This document shows, piece by piece, positions 20,581 to 31,303 of a stretch of 64,000 nucleotides of DNA. Numbering within the stretch: position 1 is the stretch's first letter; every line of letters starts with the position of its first letter. The stretch spans positions 112,215,476-112,279,475 of the forward strand of contig CM075728.1 of assembly GCA_037974335.1 (NCBI GenBank), in the 5' to 3' direction. A program made the translations under genes and the position numbers. Below the pieces are notes generated by a model. The model was not told the origin of the DNA and did not search any database. It saw only the letters and a list, made by a program, of their open reading frames with translations. This stretch comes from Prionace glauca (lineage: Eukaryota > Chordata > Chondrichthyes > Carcharhiniformes > Carcharhinidae).

Positions 20581-21480
20581 ATGGAGGGGCATGTGATGTG
20601 TGGTTTCTGTATGATGTGGGAACTGGTGGACCCCAGGGTCCTTCCCAGTGACCATGTCTGCAGTAAGTGCAGGTTGCTGGAGGAGCTCCAGCTCAAGGTG
20701 GATGAGCTGGCCTCTGAGCTACAGACACTGAGGCTCATCAGGGGGAGAGAGGGTGCCCCTAGACTGGCTAAATCTAAGGGTCAGGGACAAAAGGGGGCTG
20801 CTGGGAGGAGGAAGGGGGGTGAGGAGCGGAGGCCTCAGCCTCTTAACCTGCATAAAAGGTTTGAGGTTCTTGCTTCCAGTCTGGAAGAGGACGAGGCAAG
20901 AGAGGTTGGTGAGCAAACTGCACACGGTACAGTGATGCAGCAGGACACAGGCAAAGAGAAGGGGAAAAGGAACGTAGTAGTGATTGGGGATAGTGGGGTG
21001 AAGGGTATTGACCTTGTCCTTTGTTACAATGACAAAGTGCACAGAAGGGTGTGTTGTCTGCCTGGTGCTCGGGTACAGGATGTCGCAGCTGGGCTGCAGA
21101 GGAATCTGGAGTGGGAGGGTGAGAACCCGGTCGTTGTAGTACATGTGGGTGCCAGCGACGTAGGCAAAGTGCGGACTGAGGATCTGGGGAGGGAGTATGA
21201 AAAGCTGGGAATGGAATTAAAAAGTAGAACCGGCAAGGTGGTTATCTCTGGGCTACTGCCTGAACCGAGGGCAGATGGGCGTAGGGTTGACAGGATAAAG
21301 GAAGTGAATGGGTGGCTCAGGGATTGGTGTGGGAGGAATGGGTTCGAATTTATGGGACATTGGCACCAGTATTGGGGTAGGTGGGACCTGTTCGGGCGGG
21401 ATGGGGTTGGTCTGAATCATGCTGGGACCAGAGTGCTGGCGAATCGAGTAAAGAGAACTTTAGACAGGGCTTTAAACTAA
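20581..21480 (+). CDS. CR1-A ORF1: zinc-finger, coiled-coil and esterase-like protein
   Basis: 299 residues, uninterrupted. The N-terminus MEGHVMCGFCMMWE with a later HVCSKC gives paired C-x2-C motifs. LLEELQLKVDELASELQTL follows, a likely coiled coil, then a basic region (about residues 57-85). The C-terminal SGNH-esterase-like domain has the serine block VVVIGDSGVKGID, a G-A-S-D block (VVVHVGASDVGKV) and VGLNHAGTRVLA near the end. It ends TAA at 21478-21480, in the same frame as ORF2 with no base shift. Unlike the family B protein it keeps the GDS serine. Confidence 0.88.
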   Translation: MEGHVMCGFCMMWELVDPRVLPSDHVCSKCRLLEELQLKVDELASELQTLRLIRGREGAPRLAKSKGQGQKGAAGRRKGGEERRPQPLNLHKRFEVLASSLEEDEAREVGEQTAHGTVMQQDTGKEKGKRNVVVIGDSGVKGIDLVLCYNDKVHRRVCCLPGARVQDVAAGLQRNLEWEGENPVVVVHVGASDVGKVRTEDLGREYEKLGMELKSRTGKVVISGLLPEPRADGRRVDRIKEVNGWLRDWCGRNGFEFMGHWHQYWGRWDLFGRDGVGLNHAGTRVLANRVKRTLDRALN

Positions 21481-21513
21481 TTAGGGGGGGAGGGTGCGAG
21501 GGTAGGTGACGTT

Positions 21514-24422
21514 ATGAGGTCTAAAGTTCAGGATAGGGTACAGGTAAGGGAAGAGGCCAAGGATATCCCAATTGGTGGCGTTACGGCAAATTGGGTCCAG
21601 GTGAAGGCTGGGATGAAAGCGCTTTATCTGAATGCACGAAGCATTCGGAATAAAGTGGATGAGCTGGTGGCGCAGATCGACACAAATGGATACGATCTGG
21701 TGGCCATTACAGAGACGTGGCTGCAAGGTGACAGGGACTGGGAGATGAATGTACAGGGCTATCAAGTGTTTAGGAAGGATAGGCAGGAGGAAAGAGGGGG
21801 TGGCGTAGCTCTGCTGATTAAGGATAGTATCAAGGTGGTAGCAAGGGATGATATCGGAGCCAAAGAGCAGAAAGTGGAATCGTTGTGGGTGGAGATTAGG
21901 AACAGCAAAGGGAGGAAGACGCTTGTGGGTGTCGTCTATAGGCCCCCGAATAATGATCTGGCGGTGGGGCGGGCTGTTAACACGCAAATAAGTGCGGCGG
22001 CAGGAATGGGACGGCAGTAGTTATGGGAGATTTCAATCTGCATATTGATTGGTCGACCCATGTTGGACGAGGTGGGCTCGAGGAGGAGTTCTTGGAATGC
22101 TGCAGGGATAATTTCCTTGAACAGTGTGTGTTGGAGCCGACGAGGGAGCGAGCTATCTTGGATCTGGTGCTATGTAATGAGGCGGGTAGAATTAGGGACC
22201 TTGCGGTGAAGGATCCTCTTGGAGAGAGTGATCATTGTATGGTGGAGTTTCTGGTGCAGATGGAGGAGGAGAAAGTGGGTTCCCGGACACACGTCCTTTG
22301 TTTGAATAGAGGGGAGTATGGTAGGATGAGAGAAGAATTGGCGAATGTGGACTGGGGGAGTGCGTTGGAAGGTAGGTCTGCTGAGGAGCAGTGGAGGATC
22401 TTTAAGGAGATCTTTCTTGGTGCTTAGCAGAAATTTATTCCGATGGTTAAAAAGGACAGTAGGAGGAGAGGTAATAAGCCGTGGATAACGAAGGAGGTGA
22501 GGGAAAGTGTTAAATTAAAAGCGGAGGCGTTTAGAGAAGCTAAGAGCAGTGGGCGAGAAGAGGATTGGGAAAGGTGTAAATGTCAACAAAGATTGACAAA
22601 GAAGTTGATAAAGGAGGGTAGGAGAAACTATGAGGCTGGGCTAGCACTTAATATAAAAAAGGATAGCAAGAGTTTTTATAAATATATAAAAAGGAAGAGG
22701 CTGGCTAGGGTGAACGTTGGCCCTTTAGAGGATGAGAAAGGGGAGCTAGTGGTAGGGGATGGGGATATGGCTAAGGTCTTGAATAACTTTTTTGTTTCTG
22801 TCTTCACGGAGGAGGACGTGAATAATTTGCCGGGTGTTAGCGATGGAAAGGTGGTAGGAATGGAGGGTCTTAATGACATTACTGTTACTAGAGAGGTGGT
22901 GCTCAACAAACTGGAGGGGCTGATTGTGGACAAGTCCCCAGGACCGGATGGAATGCATCCGAGGGTTCTGAAAGAAATGGCGGAGGTGATAGTGGATGCC
23001 TTGGTGGTTATTTTCCAGACGTCGCTGGATTCCGGGGAAGTGCCGGAAGATTGGAAAACGGCTAATGTTACGCCGTTGTTCAAGAAGGGTGCCAGGCAAA
23101 AGGCGGGGAATTATAGGCCGGTTAGTTTAACGTCTGTGGTAGGTAAAATGTTAGAATCCGTCATTAAGGAGGAAATAGCGAGGCATCTTGAGGGGAATTG
23201 CTTGATAGGGCGGACGCAACACGGTTTCATTAAAGGGAAGTCGTGTCTGACAAATTTACTGGAGTTCTATGAGGATGTGTCTAGGGCAGTGGATAGAGGA
23301 GAGCCGGTGGATGTGGTCTTTCTGGATTTTCAGAAGGCGTTTGACAAGGTATTTCACAAGAGGTTATTGCAGAAGGTCAGGGGACATGGAGTTGGGGGTA
23401 GGGTGTTAGCGTGGATAGAGGATTGGTTGTCAAATAGGAGGCAGAGAGTGGGGGTCAATGGGTGCTATTCGGATTGGCGGTTGGTGACTAGTGGGGTGCC
23501 CCAGGGGTCGGTGCTGGGGCCTCAGCTATTTACCATTTATATAGATGATCTGGAGGAGGGAACCGAGTGCAGGGTGTCGAAATTTGCTGATGACACCAAG
23601 ATTGGGGGAAAGGCAAATTGTGAGGAGGGTGTGGAGAGTCTGCAGAAGGATCTAGATAGGCTGGGCGAATGGGCCAGGAAATGGCAAATGGAATTTAATG
23701 TTGGCAAGTGTGAGGTGGTCCACTTTGGTAGGAGGAATGGTAGGAAGGACTATTACTTACGTGGCGAAAAACTGCAGCAGGCGACGGTGCAGAGGGACCT
23801 CGGGGTCCTTGTGCATGAGTCGCAAAAACCCAGCTTGCAGGTGCAGCAGGTGGTCAGGAAGGCGAATGGGATGCTGGCCTTCATAGCGAGGGGGATTGAA
23901 TATAAAAGTAGGGAGGTCTTGCTGCAGCTGTATAGGGCATTGGTGAGGCCGCAGCTGGAGTACTGTGTGCAGTTTTGGGCGCCGCACCTGCGCAAGGATA
24001 TTTTGGCCCTGGAGGGAGTGCAGAGGAGGTTTACTCGGCTGATACCGGAGTTGAGGGGATTGAGCTATGAGGAGAGGCTGAACAAACTAGGCTTGTACTC
24101 GTTAGAGTTTAGAAGAATGAGGGGAGATCTCATTGAGACGTATAAGATGATGAATGGGATGGATAGGATAGAGGTGGAGAGACTCTTCCCGCTCAAAAAA
24201 GACAGTAGGACTAGGGGGCACAGCCTCAAGATAAAGGGGAGGCGGTTTAGAACAGAGTTGAGGAGGAACTTCTTCACTCAAAGGGTGGTGAATCTCTGGA
24301 ATTCTCTGCCCGTTGAAGTGGTGGAGGTTGCCTCGCTAAATATTTTTAAGAAGCGGGTTGATGGGTTTTTGATAAGAGAGGGGATTAAGGGTTATGGGGA
24401 GAGGGCGGGAATGTGGAACTGA
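21514..24422 (+). pseudogene. CR1-A ORF2 with one frameshift and one stop
   Basis: Open pieces 21514-22020 (endonuclease start, YLNARSIRNKVDEL and AITETWL), 22023-22427 (GDFNLHIDW, ESDHCMVEF) and 22443-24422 (659 codons: reverse transcriptase [40 protein letters not shown], then RPQLEYCVQFWAPH). Compared with the 9.6-kb copy, a single base is lost near 21998 (gcggcggcagg against gcagcgtgcagg) and a CAG has become TAG at 22425-22427. All catalytic motifs remain, and the element is very young. Unlike family B, an ATG lies in frame ahead of the endonuclease (21514). Confidence 0.9.
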
Positions 24423-24543
24423 GCCACGACAGATCAGCCATGATCTTATTGAATGGCAGGGCAGGCTCGAAGGGCTAGATAGCCTACTCCTGCTCCTATT
24501 TCCTATGTTCTTATGTTCTTATGTTCTTATGTTCTTTGTACCA

Positions 24544-24750
24544 ATAAATCCACACAGCTTTTATATTGATGTATCTTAGCTGAGTTAATTTATGATGCTT
24601 TTATGTAAATATTTGAGTCAATCTGATGAAGTTGTGATATTTTATATATGTGGCCTTTGTGTGTGTGAATTGGTTAAATGTTCCATTTGAGGCATGATGG
24701 CATGTGTGTCATTACGGTTCACCATGCTAACTACAAAATCTTTCATTATA
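24544..24750 (-). repeat. Right arm of the long inverted repeat around CR1-A
   Basis: The reverse complement of 19735-19937. It begins within about 10 bp of the CR1-A 3' end. The outer limit is near ctacaaaatctttcattata at 24731-24750. Confidence 0.75.
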
Positions 24751-25080
24751 ATTACTGAAGCAGATTCATAGTTCAAGATAGTGAACATAACATGCAGGAT
24801 TTTATGGCCTCGCTCGAACGAGACCGGAAATTCCTGCCCGAGGTCCATTGAAAGTTCCATTGTCGGACCCTCGCCCACTCCGATTACATGGTGGACAAGG
24901 TGGTAGTGTTCTGGCAAATATTCATGCGGCATAATCCAAAATATTAATCACTCTGCATTTTGATACAGGCACTACATAACAAAACAAGGATACTCATCTT
25001 ATTTCAGTTAGCGTGCACATTAGAATACCATTGGGAAACACGATAAAAACATATAATGAGAAAATAAAATGGATACACAC

Positions 25081-25233
25081 GTTTTCATCTTTGATCCCAG
25101 TGTTTTTGAGGTACACAAAACCAATATCACGGAAGGCCCTTATGATCTCTGTGGATAATTGTTTCATTTCGACGGCTGATGGCTCAGCTTTTCCTAAACT
25201 AAATGAGCCAAAATCAATCACTTCAATGCTCAT
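25081..25233 (-). CDS. Dioxygenase exon 1 (coding start)
   Basis: Encodes residues 1-51, starting MSIEVIDFGSFSLGK and containing IIRAFRDIGFVYLKNTGI. This is the N-terminal DIOX_N signature, in which a short V-I-D-F strand is followed by a helix and G-F-x-Y-L-K-N-x-G. The ATG is the first in frame after an upstream AG (attccttag|aacaag), so a further 5' UTR exon is possible. The donor is AAC|gtgtgt at 25080, phase 0. No signal peptide or membrane segment is visible, fitting a cytosolic enzyme. Confidence 0.88.
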
Positions 25234-25949
25234 CTTGTTCTAAGGATTCTGTCTTCTTCTGAGCTTTCAATAAATAAAAGTAGAATAAAATGATTTAAAT
25301 AGAATTGGCTAAAAGTGAAAATTGAGCTAAGTTTGCTTAGGTTAATAATTGAATTGACTCTAAATTCAACCAGATCTATAATAAATTGTTACTAAGTAGT
25401 ATGCGTGAGAAATTGGGCTCAGTACTATTTGTTTGTCGGGTGCTGTGAATGGCCTTGGAGTTCCAAAATGATTTCTGTAACATGCATGTTTATGTATGCA
25501 GTAAAATGCATGGAATATCGTATTAGTGTAATTGTTGGTATGTTGGCCTCTGAACTTCCATCAGAGGTATGGAAAGCTGGAAGGTCATAACATCAATCAA
25601 CAGGTAAAACTGACTTGACACCTTGCTCCTAACCAACACCCTTTCTTAACCTTACACAATTGCACGTGTTCAGGAGCAGGAAGGATCCCTTGTCAATGCT
25701 ATTTAAAATGATCAGTTACTTGTTGGTTAATAGCTGGTTGATTGCATCTGATTATTGATAATTCTACAGATGTTTGGTGGGTTCCACTGTTGTTTGGAGA
25801 TGCAAGAAGGTCTACCTTGAGCAGGGTGACAGGCCTGGAGAGACATTTAGCTGACTTCAATATTTCTGCACAATCTAGCTATCATCTGACATCGATGAAC
25901 TACTCAGCATTCCCCTTAGAATACAGGATTACTTAGAGAATGAACACAT
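25234..25949. other. Upstream flank of the dioxygenase gene, no exon recognised
   Basis: AT-rich DNA just upstream (minus strand) of the dioxygenase ATG; it may hold the promoter or a 5' UTR exon. No CpG-rich island is seen and no other coding sequence could be supported. Confidence 0.25.
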
Positions 25950-26440
25950 GCAATGCAGAACTTGACAAGCTTCTGGAAGAGGTTGGTGGAGGAGGGTGTG
26001 GTAAGGACTGCAAACAGGAAACCATGTCTGCTGAAAGGTGTTGAGGAGCAATTCTATGACCTGATTCTCAATGAAGAACAATGGCTGGAATTCTACATTT
26101 CACAACCACCACCCCCCCTTTTCCCATTGGTGGGGCCAGCGAGCTATTGAAATTTCTGTTCAAATCAATGGGACCAGAAGATCCCACAGGCATGAAGGGC
26201 TGGAAAATTCCAGACAATGTTTAAGATGCTTCAGTAAAGACATCCTCATTGAAATTTCCCAACTGCTGCACCCACAACTACAACCTCAGAGCAGGCTTGA
26301 CCACATTATCAGCACATGCAGAGCTGACCATGGCTGTATGTCTGGCACATTCCAAACTAGAGCTAGAGATACTTGGCAATATGTTACAGTTTACATTCCA
26401 TTGTTGCATAAGGGAGGCTTTCTATTCACTGGAAGCTAGC
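25950..26440 (+). pseudogene. PIF/Harbinger transposase N-terminal relic
   Basis: Plus-strand reading gives CLRCFSKDILIEISQLLHPQ then LQPQSRLDH, followed in a neighbouring frame by LSAHAELTMAVCLAHSKLEL and EILGNMLQF. This order fits the N-terminal region of PIF/Harbinger transposases (R-F-S-K-x-x-I ... L-L-x-x-x-L-x-P-x-x-x-R-x-H-x-x-S ... V-x-x-x-L-x-F-L-A-x-G-S-F-Q). Frames shift more than once, and a small MITE interrupts it at 26084-26213. A DNA-transposon relic, not a host gene. Confidence 0.4.
26084..26213. repeat. Small MITE-like element with 6-bp flanking repeat
   Basis: About 130 bp with inverted ends (gctggaattct ... ggaaaattccag) flanked on both sides by acaatg (26078-26083 and 26214-26219). 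It contains a C-rich run. Removing it restores a continuous stretch of the transposase relic around it, which supports insertion. Confidence 0.5.
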
Positions 26441-26854
26441 TCCATTTAATTCTCACATACTAGAGAGATGCAGGCAGAGTAAATATGTAGATTGCAGGTT
26501 TTTCCATTTTGCACAATATAATTGAGCTAACAAATATTGCTTTAAGTGTGTTACATGCCAACTTTGCTCTATCCCAAAACTGAAAGTAGTTTTACTCCCT
26601 CAAAGTCCAGTTTGTGCATTACCATACACACAGGTCAGTATTGTAGGCCGTGGCCATGATGCCTTCATTTTACAATGTGGTTGTAAATCTGAGTCATGTC
26701 ATTTCAGAGTTTAGCAGATAACAATAGAAATAAACTTGAACACAGAACCAAATTTTATTATGTAAGTTCTCAAAATTATTTGGACAGTTCTTGCTTGTTT
26801 ACAATCAATAGATATGTTTTAAAATTGAAAATCAGTCAGTTTAGAAAAATAAGC

Positions 26855-27920
26855 CAGCCGGGATTTTCCCAGAAAAATTCTGAGTGTTGAATTTGTGTGA
26901 AAACTGGAATAAATCACATTGTTTTTTCAGTGGGAGTTTCAAAACAAATTTCCACACTCTGTGCACTGCAGAGTGCGCTAGCGTGAATCATGCTAAAAAT
27001 CAATGAGTGGTGCCTATTCCAATTAGGGAGGCTGGCAACATAGCACTGAGTGGGCCACTGCACATGTGCCAATCTGCCAACATCAGTGGCGCATGCACAG
27101 TGGTTCCACCACCTCTCCCCCCCCCCCCCAGCACTGCTTGGCCAGCCCCGCGAACCCCGCATTGCCAGCCCTCCACTCCCCAAGGTTTGATCACTGCCCC
27201 ATCCCCCATGCATGCCCAGGCCAGTCTCGACCACCAGTCCCTTCGCCATCCGGACCTAATCCCCTCAGCAGGTTGACCCCCCTGCACCAACCCCCCACAT
27301 CCTGATGGTCAGCCCTGATTGCTGTTCTCCCTCCCTTTGTCAATCAGCCCAAATACAAAGTGATAGCAGGACCCCCACCTCCACCGATCGCCCTCAGAGG
27401 CTCCACTCCCATCAGGCCTCATCCCCTTGACAGTGCCTCATCTATGCTTGATGGGCAATGCCAAGGTACCCTCAGGGTATTGGCACTTTGCCCTTTGGGC
27501 AGTGCCAGGTGACCCAGGTTTGCACTGCCAAAGTGTCAATGCTCTGGGGGATCTCCCCTCTGGCGTTCGATCCTCCGAGGGCCCCGATTGTCCCCTCTTC
27601 ACTCCAGTGGGGTTGGGCCACCAGCTGCCCGAAAGTGGGGAGCTCCTGTAAACCCTGCTGGAGTGACATATTCCTGGCTGGGGTGGGAGGATAGGAAATG
27701 CTAGTGAACCTGGAGATTTCAGTCCTGGGCCCATTAATTCTATTTAACTTCTCATTTGAATAATATGTGCGACTCCCTGCTGATTTCTGGTGCAGAGCTG
27801 ACACCACTGTAAATCCAGCATTGAGAGACACTTACTAGGGCGGATTGGCCGGATAATTGGGCGCCACTTGAATCTCCTGGTCCGCTATGCTAAGTAAGTA
27901 ACGCAGCAGGATGAGAGAAT
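26855..27920. repeat. About 1.1-kb shark repeat, copy 1 (pair of 39556-41290)
   Basis: Start (gccgggattttcccagaaa), interior (actctgtgcactgcagagtg) and 3' part (ccctgctggagtgacatatt, tttcagtcctgggccca, gcagagctgacacc) all recur in the same order at 39556-41170. No open frame of interest; repeated gggcagtgcc/ttgggcagtg words lie in the middle. Possibly a non-autonomous DNA transposon with gattctccca-like ends (a gagagaatcaccacc motif lies near 27915). Exact ends are uncertain. Confidence 0.5.
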
Positions 27921-29213
27921 CACCACCGAGGACTGTTGTTTGCTTTCTACATACTTTATTCAGGAATTTATAACCAAACCAACAACACAGAAGCTAATTT
28001 CCCATCAAAGAGAGAAAAAAATCTTAAGAAATAATGAAAGAAAAATATTTTACAAATTTTCAATAAACACTAAAAATATTGTTCATTTTAGCAGGTCAGC
28101 CAGTGTCTCGAAAGAGAAAGGATATATACGTCTGTGCATACCTATCATCAGACTGAATATGAGGGATAAATAGATACCACAGTGGGTTTGCTTTTTGCTC
28201 CTTTTTATCGAATATATTACATTACTTCTGCTGATAGTTAAATCCCAAAAACTATTTGTCATTTGTCCCCTAAATTGCACAATAAAAATCACAGCCTATA
28301 TCATCACTCTCCATTGTTTCCTCTCGCTCTCTCTCTCCTACCAACTGAGACTCAGTTAAAAAAATCAGTGCTCAACTTCCCATGTTATGATTTCATTCCA
28401 GACTTCACAGGATGCTTCTTTCAAAATTTACAAAAGTCATTTTTTTGGAATGTTCCACTTTTAGTCAAATTATTCTCAAATAAGCAAAACATACCTCACA
28501 CTGCACCATATTTGAACCAACTATAATCTAAAATTGCAACATCAAAAGCAGTGTTTCCGTTATTGATGACAAGAACATTTCAAATCTTTAACAAATTATG
28601 ATTTTTACTCAATACTCACGACTGAGATCTTGAAAAATGTTGTTTGAATCTTTGAAACTGTACTAATCTCTTTGATTTAAGTTGCTAAGAGTTGCTGATT
28701 TATAAAGTTCAGTGTCAAATATTTACTCTTTCCTGAGCTGATAATGGGAAAGGTTTGTACTAAAATAATAACCAATCAGATTTTGGCTTTTTAATCTTGA
28801 GAGAATAATTTATTTGCTTTGTAAGCAAAATCATGGGGTTTGGTTAATAGTGAAGCAGAGCAAGATCAAAAGTCTAACTTCTAAATTGGAACTGACTGAT
28901 TTGAATGCATGAGCCACATCCAGACGGGGCAAAACTGTAAAGGACATTGGATGATATTTAAGGAAGAGATGTTTCAATTTACCAGTGAGATACTTTCAAA
29001 CAAGTGAGTAACGTAGAGGAACCATATCCAGGATAATAATTGAGGTAGGGACATTGATGGACACAATTTCACATTGCTTGGGGAGGTGCCCTCCTGACCC
29101 AGAAGCGTGTATAATAAGGCAAGATAAGATTAGTTATCGCACACTCATGATATTTTGGTTGGTGGATGTGAGCAGGAGGATGCTACATTCCTGCCAACAA
29201 TTAAGCAGCTAAT
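27921..29213. other. AT-rich non-coding DNA, nothing recognised
   Basis: Low-GC sequence with short poly(A) and poly(T) runs and no supported exon, RNA gene or repeat family. Confidence 0.25.
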
Positions 29214-29622
29214 TAACATAGAACATTACAGCACAAACAGGCCCTTCGGCCCACGAGTTGCGCCGATCACATCAACACCTACCAATATATAGATCTATCT
29301 ATAACCCCCAATCCCATAAAACCCCATAAACTCATCCAGAAGTCTTTTAAAAGACCCCAGCGAGTTCGCCTCCATCACCACTGACGGCAGCCGATTCCAT
29401 TCACTCACCACCCTCTGAGTGAAAAACTTACCCCTAACATCACTTCTGTACTTTCCTCCCCGCACCTTAAATCTGTGTCCTCTCGTAGCGACCATTTCAA
29501 CCCGGGGAAATAGCCTCTGAGAATCCACCCTATCTATTCCTCTCAACATTTTATAAATTTCTATCAGGTCACCTCTCAACCTTCGTCTCTCCAGGGAAAA
29601 GAGACCCAGCTCCCTCAACCTA
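29214..29622 (-). mobile_element. CR1-clade LINE 3' part (family C), left half of a split element
   Basis: The minus-strand 3' UTR begins near 29214 (tagaacattacagcac, then ggcccttcggcccac). The ORF2 C-terminus (29295-29618) reads MRELGLFSLERRRLRGDLIE, and then TQRVVSEWNRLP. The frame stops abruptly at 29622, where plus-strand CR1-B begins. The upstream protein part resumes at 31304 (ending GGMPYEV), so the two halves are one element. Confidence 0.85.
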
Positions 29623-31303
29623 CAGGGAGGTTGTGCCTTACGAATCTATTGGAATTTTTTGAAGAGGTGACAAAAACGGTTGACGAAGGACAAGCCGTTG
29701 AGGTTGTCTATATGGATTTCAGTAAGGCGTTTGACAAGGTCCCTCACGGTAGGCTGATAGAAAAGGTGAAGGCTCATGGGATACAAGGCCAGGTATGTAG
29801 ATGGGCGGAGAACTGGCTTGGGAGGAGGAGACAGCGGGTAGTAGTGGAAGGCACCTTTTCCAATTGGAGGTCTGTCACCAGTGGGGTGCCGCAGGGCTCG
29901 GTACTAGGACCTCTACTATTTGTAGTATATATTAATGACTTGGAAGAGGGGGTAGGTGGTGTGATCAGCAAATTTGCTGATGACACTAAGATGGTTGGAT
30001 TGGCGGGTACTGAGGAGCAGTGCCTGGTAATGCAACAGGACATAGACAGGCTGGTAGATTGGGCAGATAGATGGCAAATGGAATTTAATCCGGAGAAATG
30101 CGAGGTGATGCACTTTGGCCGGAATAATGTGGAGGGGAGTTATACGATAAAAGGTAGAACTATCCAGAGTATAGATACGCAGAGAGACCTGGGGGTGCAG
30201 GTACACAAGTCCCTGAAGGTGTCGGTGCAGGTGCAGAATGTGATGAGGAAAGCGTATGGCATGTTAGCCTTCATAGGAAGGGGTATAGAATATAAGAGTA
30301 GGAGTCTGATGTTGCAGTTGTATAGAACGTTGGTTAGGCCTCACCTGGAGTACTGCGTCCAGTTCTGGTCGCCGTACTACCGGAAGGATGTAGAGATCCT
30401 GGAGAGAGTGCAGAGGAGATTTACCAGGATGTTGCCTGGTATGGAAGGGCTGTCTTACGAGGAAAGATTGAACGCACTTGGGCTGTTTTCCCTTGAGAGA
30501 CGTCGGCTGAGGGGGGATCTAATAGAGGTTTATAAGATTACGAAGGGGATAGATAGAGTAAATGGTGGTAAGCTTTTTCCGCTATTAGAAATGGATAGAA
30601 CAAGGGGTCACGGGCTTAGGGTGAGGGGGGCTAGATATAAGACTAATATTAGAGGGCAGTTTTTCACACAAAGGGTAGTGGGGATGTGGAATGCACTGCC
30701 GAGTAAGGTGGTGGAAGCAGGCACGCTAGGGTTGTTCAAGAGTCACTTGGACAGCCACATGAGCGGTCTACATATAGGGGGATATAGCAGGCCTTACTAA
30801 ACATTGTAGGCTTGGGATTCAGTTTTAGCCTCAGGGATATAGAGTCTTTTTAATAATGAATTTTTTGTCCACAGGCATTTAAGTCCAGCAAGGGGCATGC
30901 GTGCGGCAGGTTGTGGTGGGCTGCTCTTGGATGTTGCTTCGGGAGTTGCCTACTGCTTCATGTCGTTGGTGTGCGTAAACTGGACCATCTCAAGGGCAAC
31001 ATGACAGCTCAGAGACTATCTCTGTTGCTATGCGGACACATGGATTTGGGCCTGTGTCCGTGGGAGTTTGCGCGTTCTCCCCATGGTTGCGTGGGTTTCC
31101 TCCGGGTACTCCGGTTTCCTCCCACATCCCAAAAATGTGCTTTTAGGCTGATTGATTGGGTAACAAATTGTCCCTATATTGGACCTCCCTGATCCTCACA
31201 CATTAGGCATAGACTAAAATCATGAATAGGTCACTGACCATGGGACGGCGGCGCGGGCTCGTTGGGCCGAAGGGCCTGTTTCCCGTGCTGTGTTGTTCTT
31301 TGT
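29623..31303 (+). mobile_element. 5'-truncated CR1-B LINE inserted into CR1-C
   Basis: Begins inside the reverse transcriptase (gttgtgccttacgaatcta, compare 6597) and ends with the family B 3' UTR, V-SINE-like block included, and ttctttg units. It separates the two halves of the minus-strand element at 29214-29622 and 31304-31740. Short similar words (aacct/aactt) at the joins may be the target duplication. Confidence 0.9.
29631..30800 (+). CDS. CR1-B ORF2 C-terminal part (5'-truncated reverse transcriptase)
   Basis: An uninterrupted 389-codon frame covering the reverse transcriptase palm to the ORF2 end: [83 protein letters not shown]. It lacks the endonuclease and fingers through 5' truncation, the normal fate of LINE copies, so it is not expected to act on its own. 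Clearly diverged from the full-length copy at 4903-7761 but still open. Confidence 0.85.
   Translation: MCLTNLLEFFEEVTKTVDEGQAVEVVYMDFSKAFDKVPHGRLIEKVKAHGIQGQVCRWAENWLGRRRQRVVVEGTFSNWRSVTSGVPQGSVLGPLLFVVYINDLEEGVGGVISKFADDTKMVGLAGTEEQCLVMQQDIDRLVDWADRWQMEFNPEKCEVMHFGRNNVEGSYTIKGRTIQSIDTQRDLGVQVHKSLKVSVQVQNVMRKAYGMLAFIGRGIEYKSRSLMLQLYRTLVRPHLEYCVQFWSPYYRKDVEILERVQRRFTRMLPGMEGLSYEERLNALGLFSLERRRLRGDLIEVYKITKGIDRVNGGKLFPLLEMDRTRGHGLRVRGARYKTNIRGQFFTQRVVGMWNALPSKVVEAGTLGLFKSHLDSHMSGLHIGGYSRPY

Larger units (their letters stand above)
20215..24537 (+). mobile_element. Full-length CR1-clade LINE (family A), nearly intact
   Basis: A 5' UTR (with tttaaaagg and repeated agcgggcag words), ORF1 20581-21480, ORF2 21514-24422, a short 3' UTR (cagatcagccatgatcttat) and terminal ttcttatg units to about 24537. 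The 5' limit is approximate. ORF1 is intact; ORF2 has one frameshift and one stop. The other family A copies here (9.6, 16.8 and 50.6 kb) are almost identical to it, which points to recent activity. It lies in intron 1 of the dioxygenase gene, antisense to it. Confidence 0.92.
14766..25233 (-). other. Multi-exon gene: isopenicillin-N-synthase-like 2OG/Fe(II) dioxygenase (5' portion)
   Basis: Five coding exons on the minus strand (25081-25233, 18848-18966, 17446-17512, 15287-15440, 14766-14911) join in phase (0, 2, 0, 1, 0) to give 213 codons. All introns are GT...AG. The protein aligns over its length with the cytosolic IPNS/ACC-oxidase/gibberellin-oxidase-type family: a DIOX_N domain, then the start of the double-stranded beta-helix with the H-x-D iron ligands (H195, D197). 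Members oxidise small molecules using Fe(II), O2 and usually 2-oxoglutarate; the substrate cannot be told from sequence. The distal His and the R-x-S motif should be in one or more further exons, which I did not find down to position 1. Frame, phases and splice sites are all preserved, so the gene is probably functional. Confidence 0.88.

Noticed and set aside
24994-25080. Extension of the dioxygenase exon 1 frame past 25081
   Set aside because: The frame runs on for 28 codons to a stop, but these residues (VCIHFIFSLYVF) do not fit the family, and exon 2 continues the protein in phase from the gtgtgt donor.
27000-27305. Overlapping frames of 79-96 codons rich in Pro, Gly and Trp
   Set aside because: They arise from GC-rich low-complexity sequence in a repeat and have no domain, start context or conservation with the second copy.
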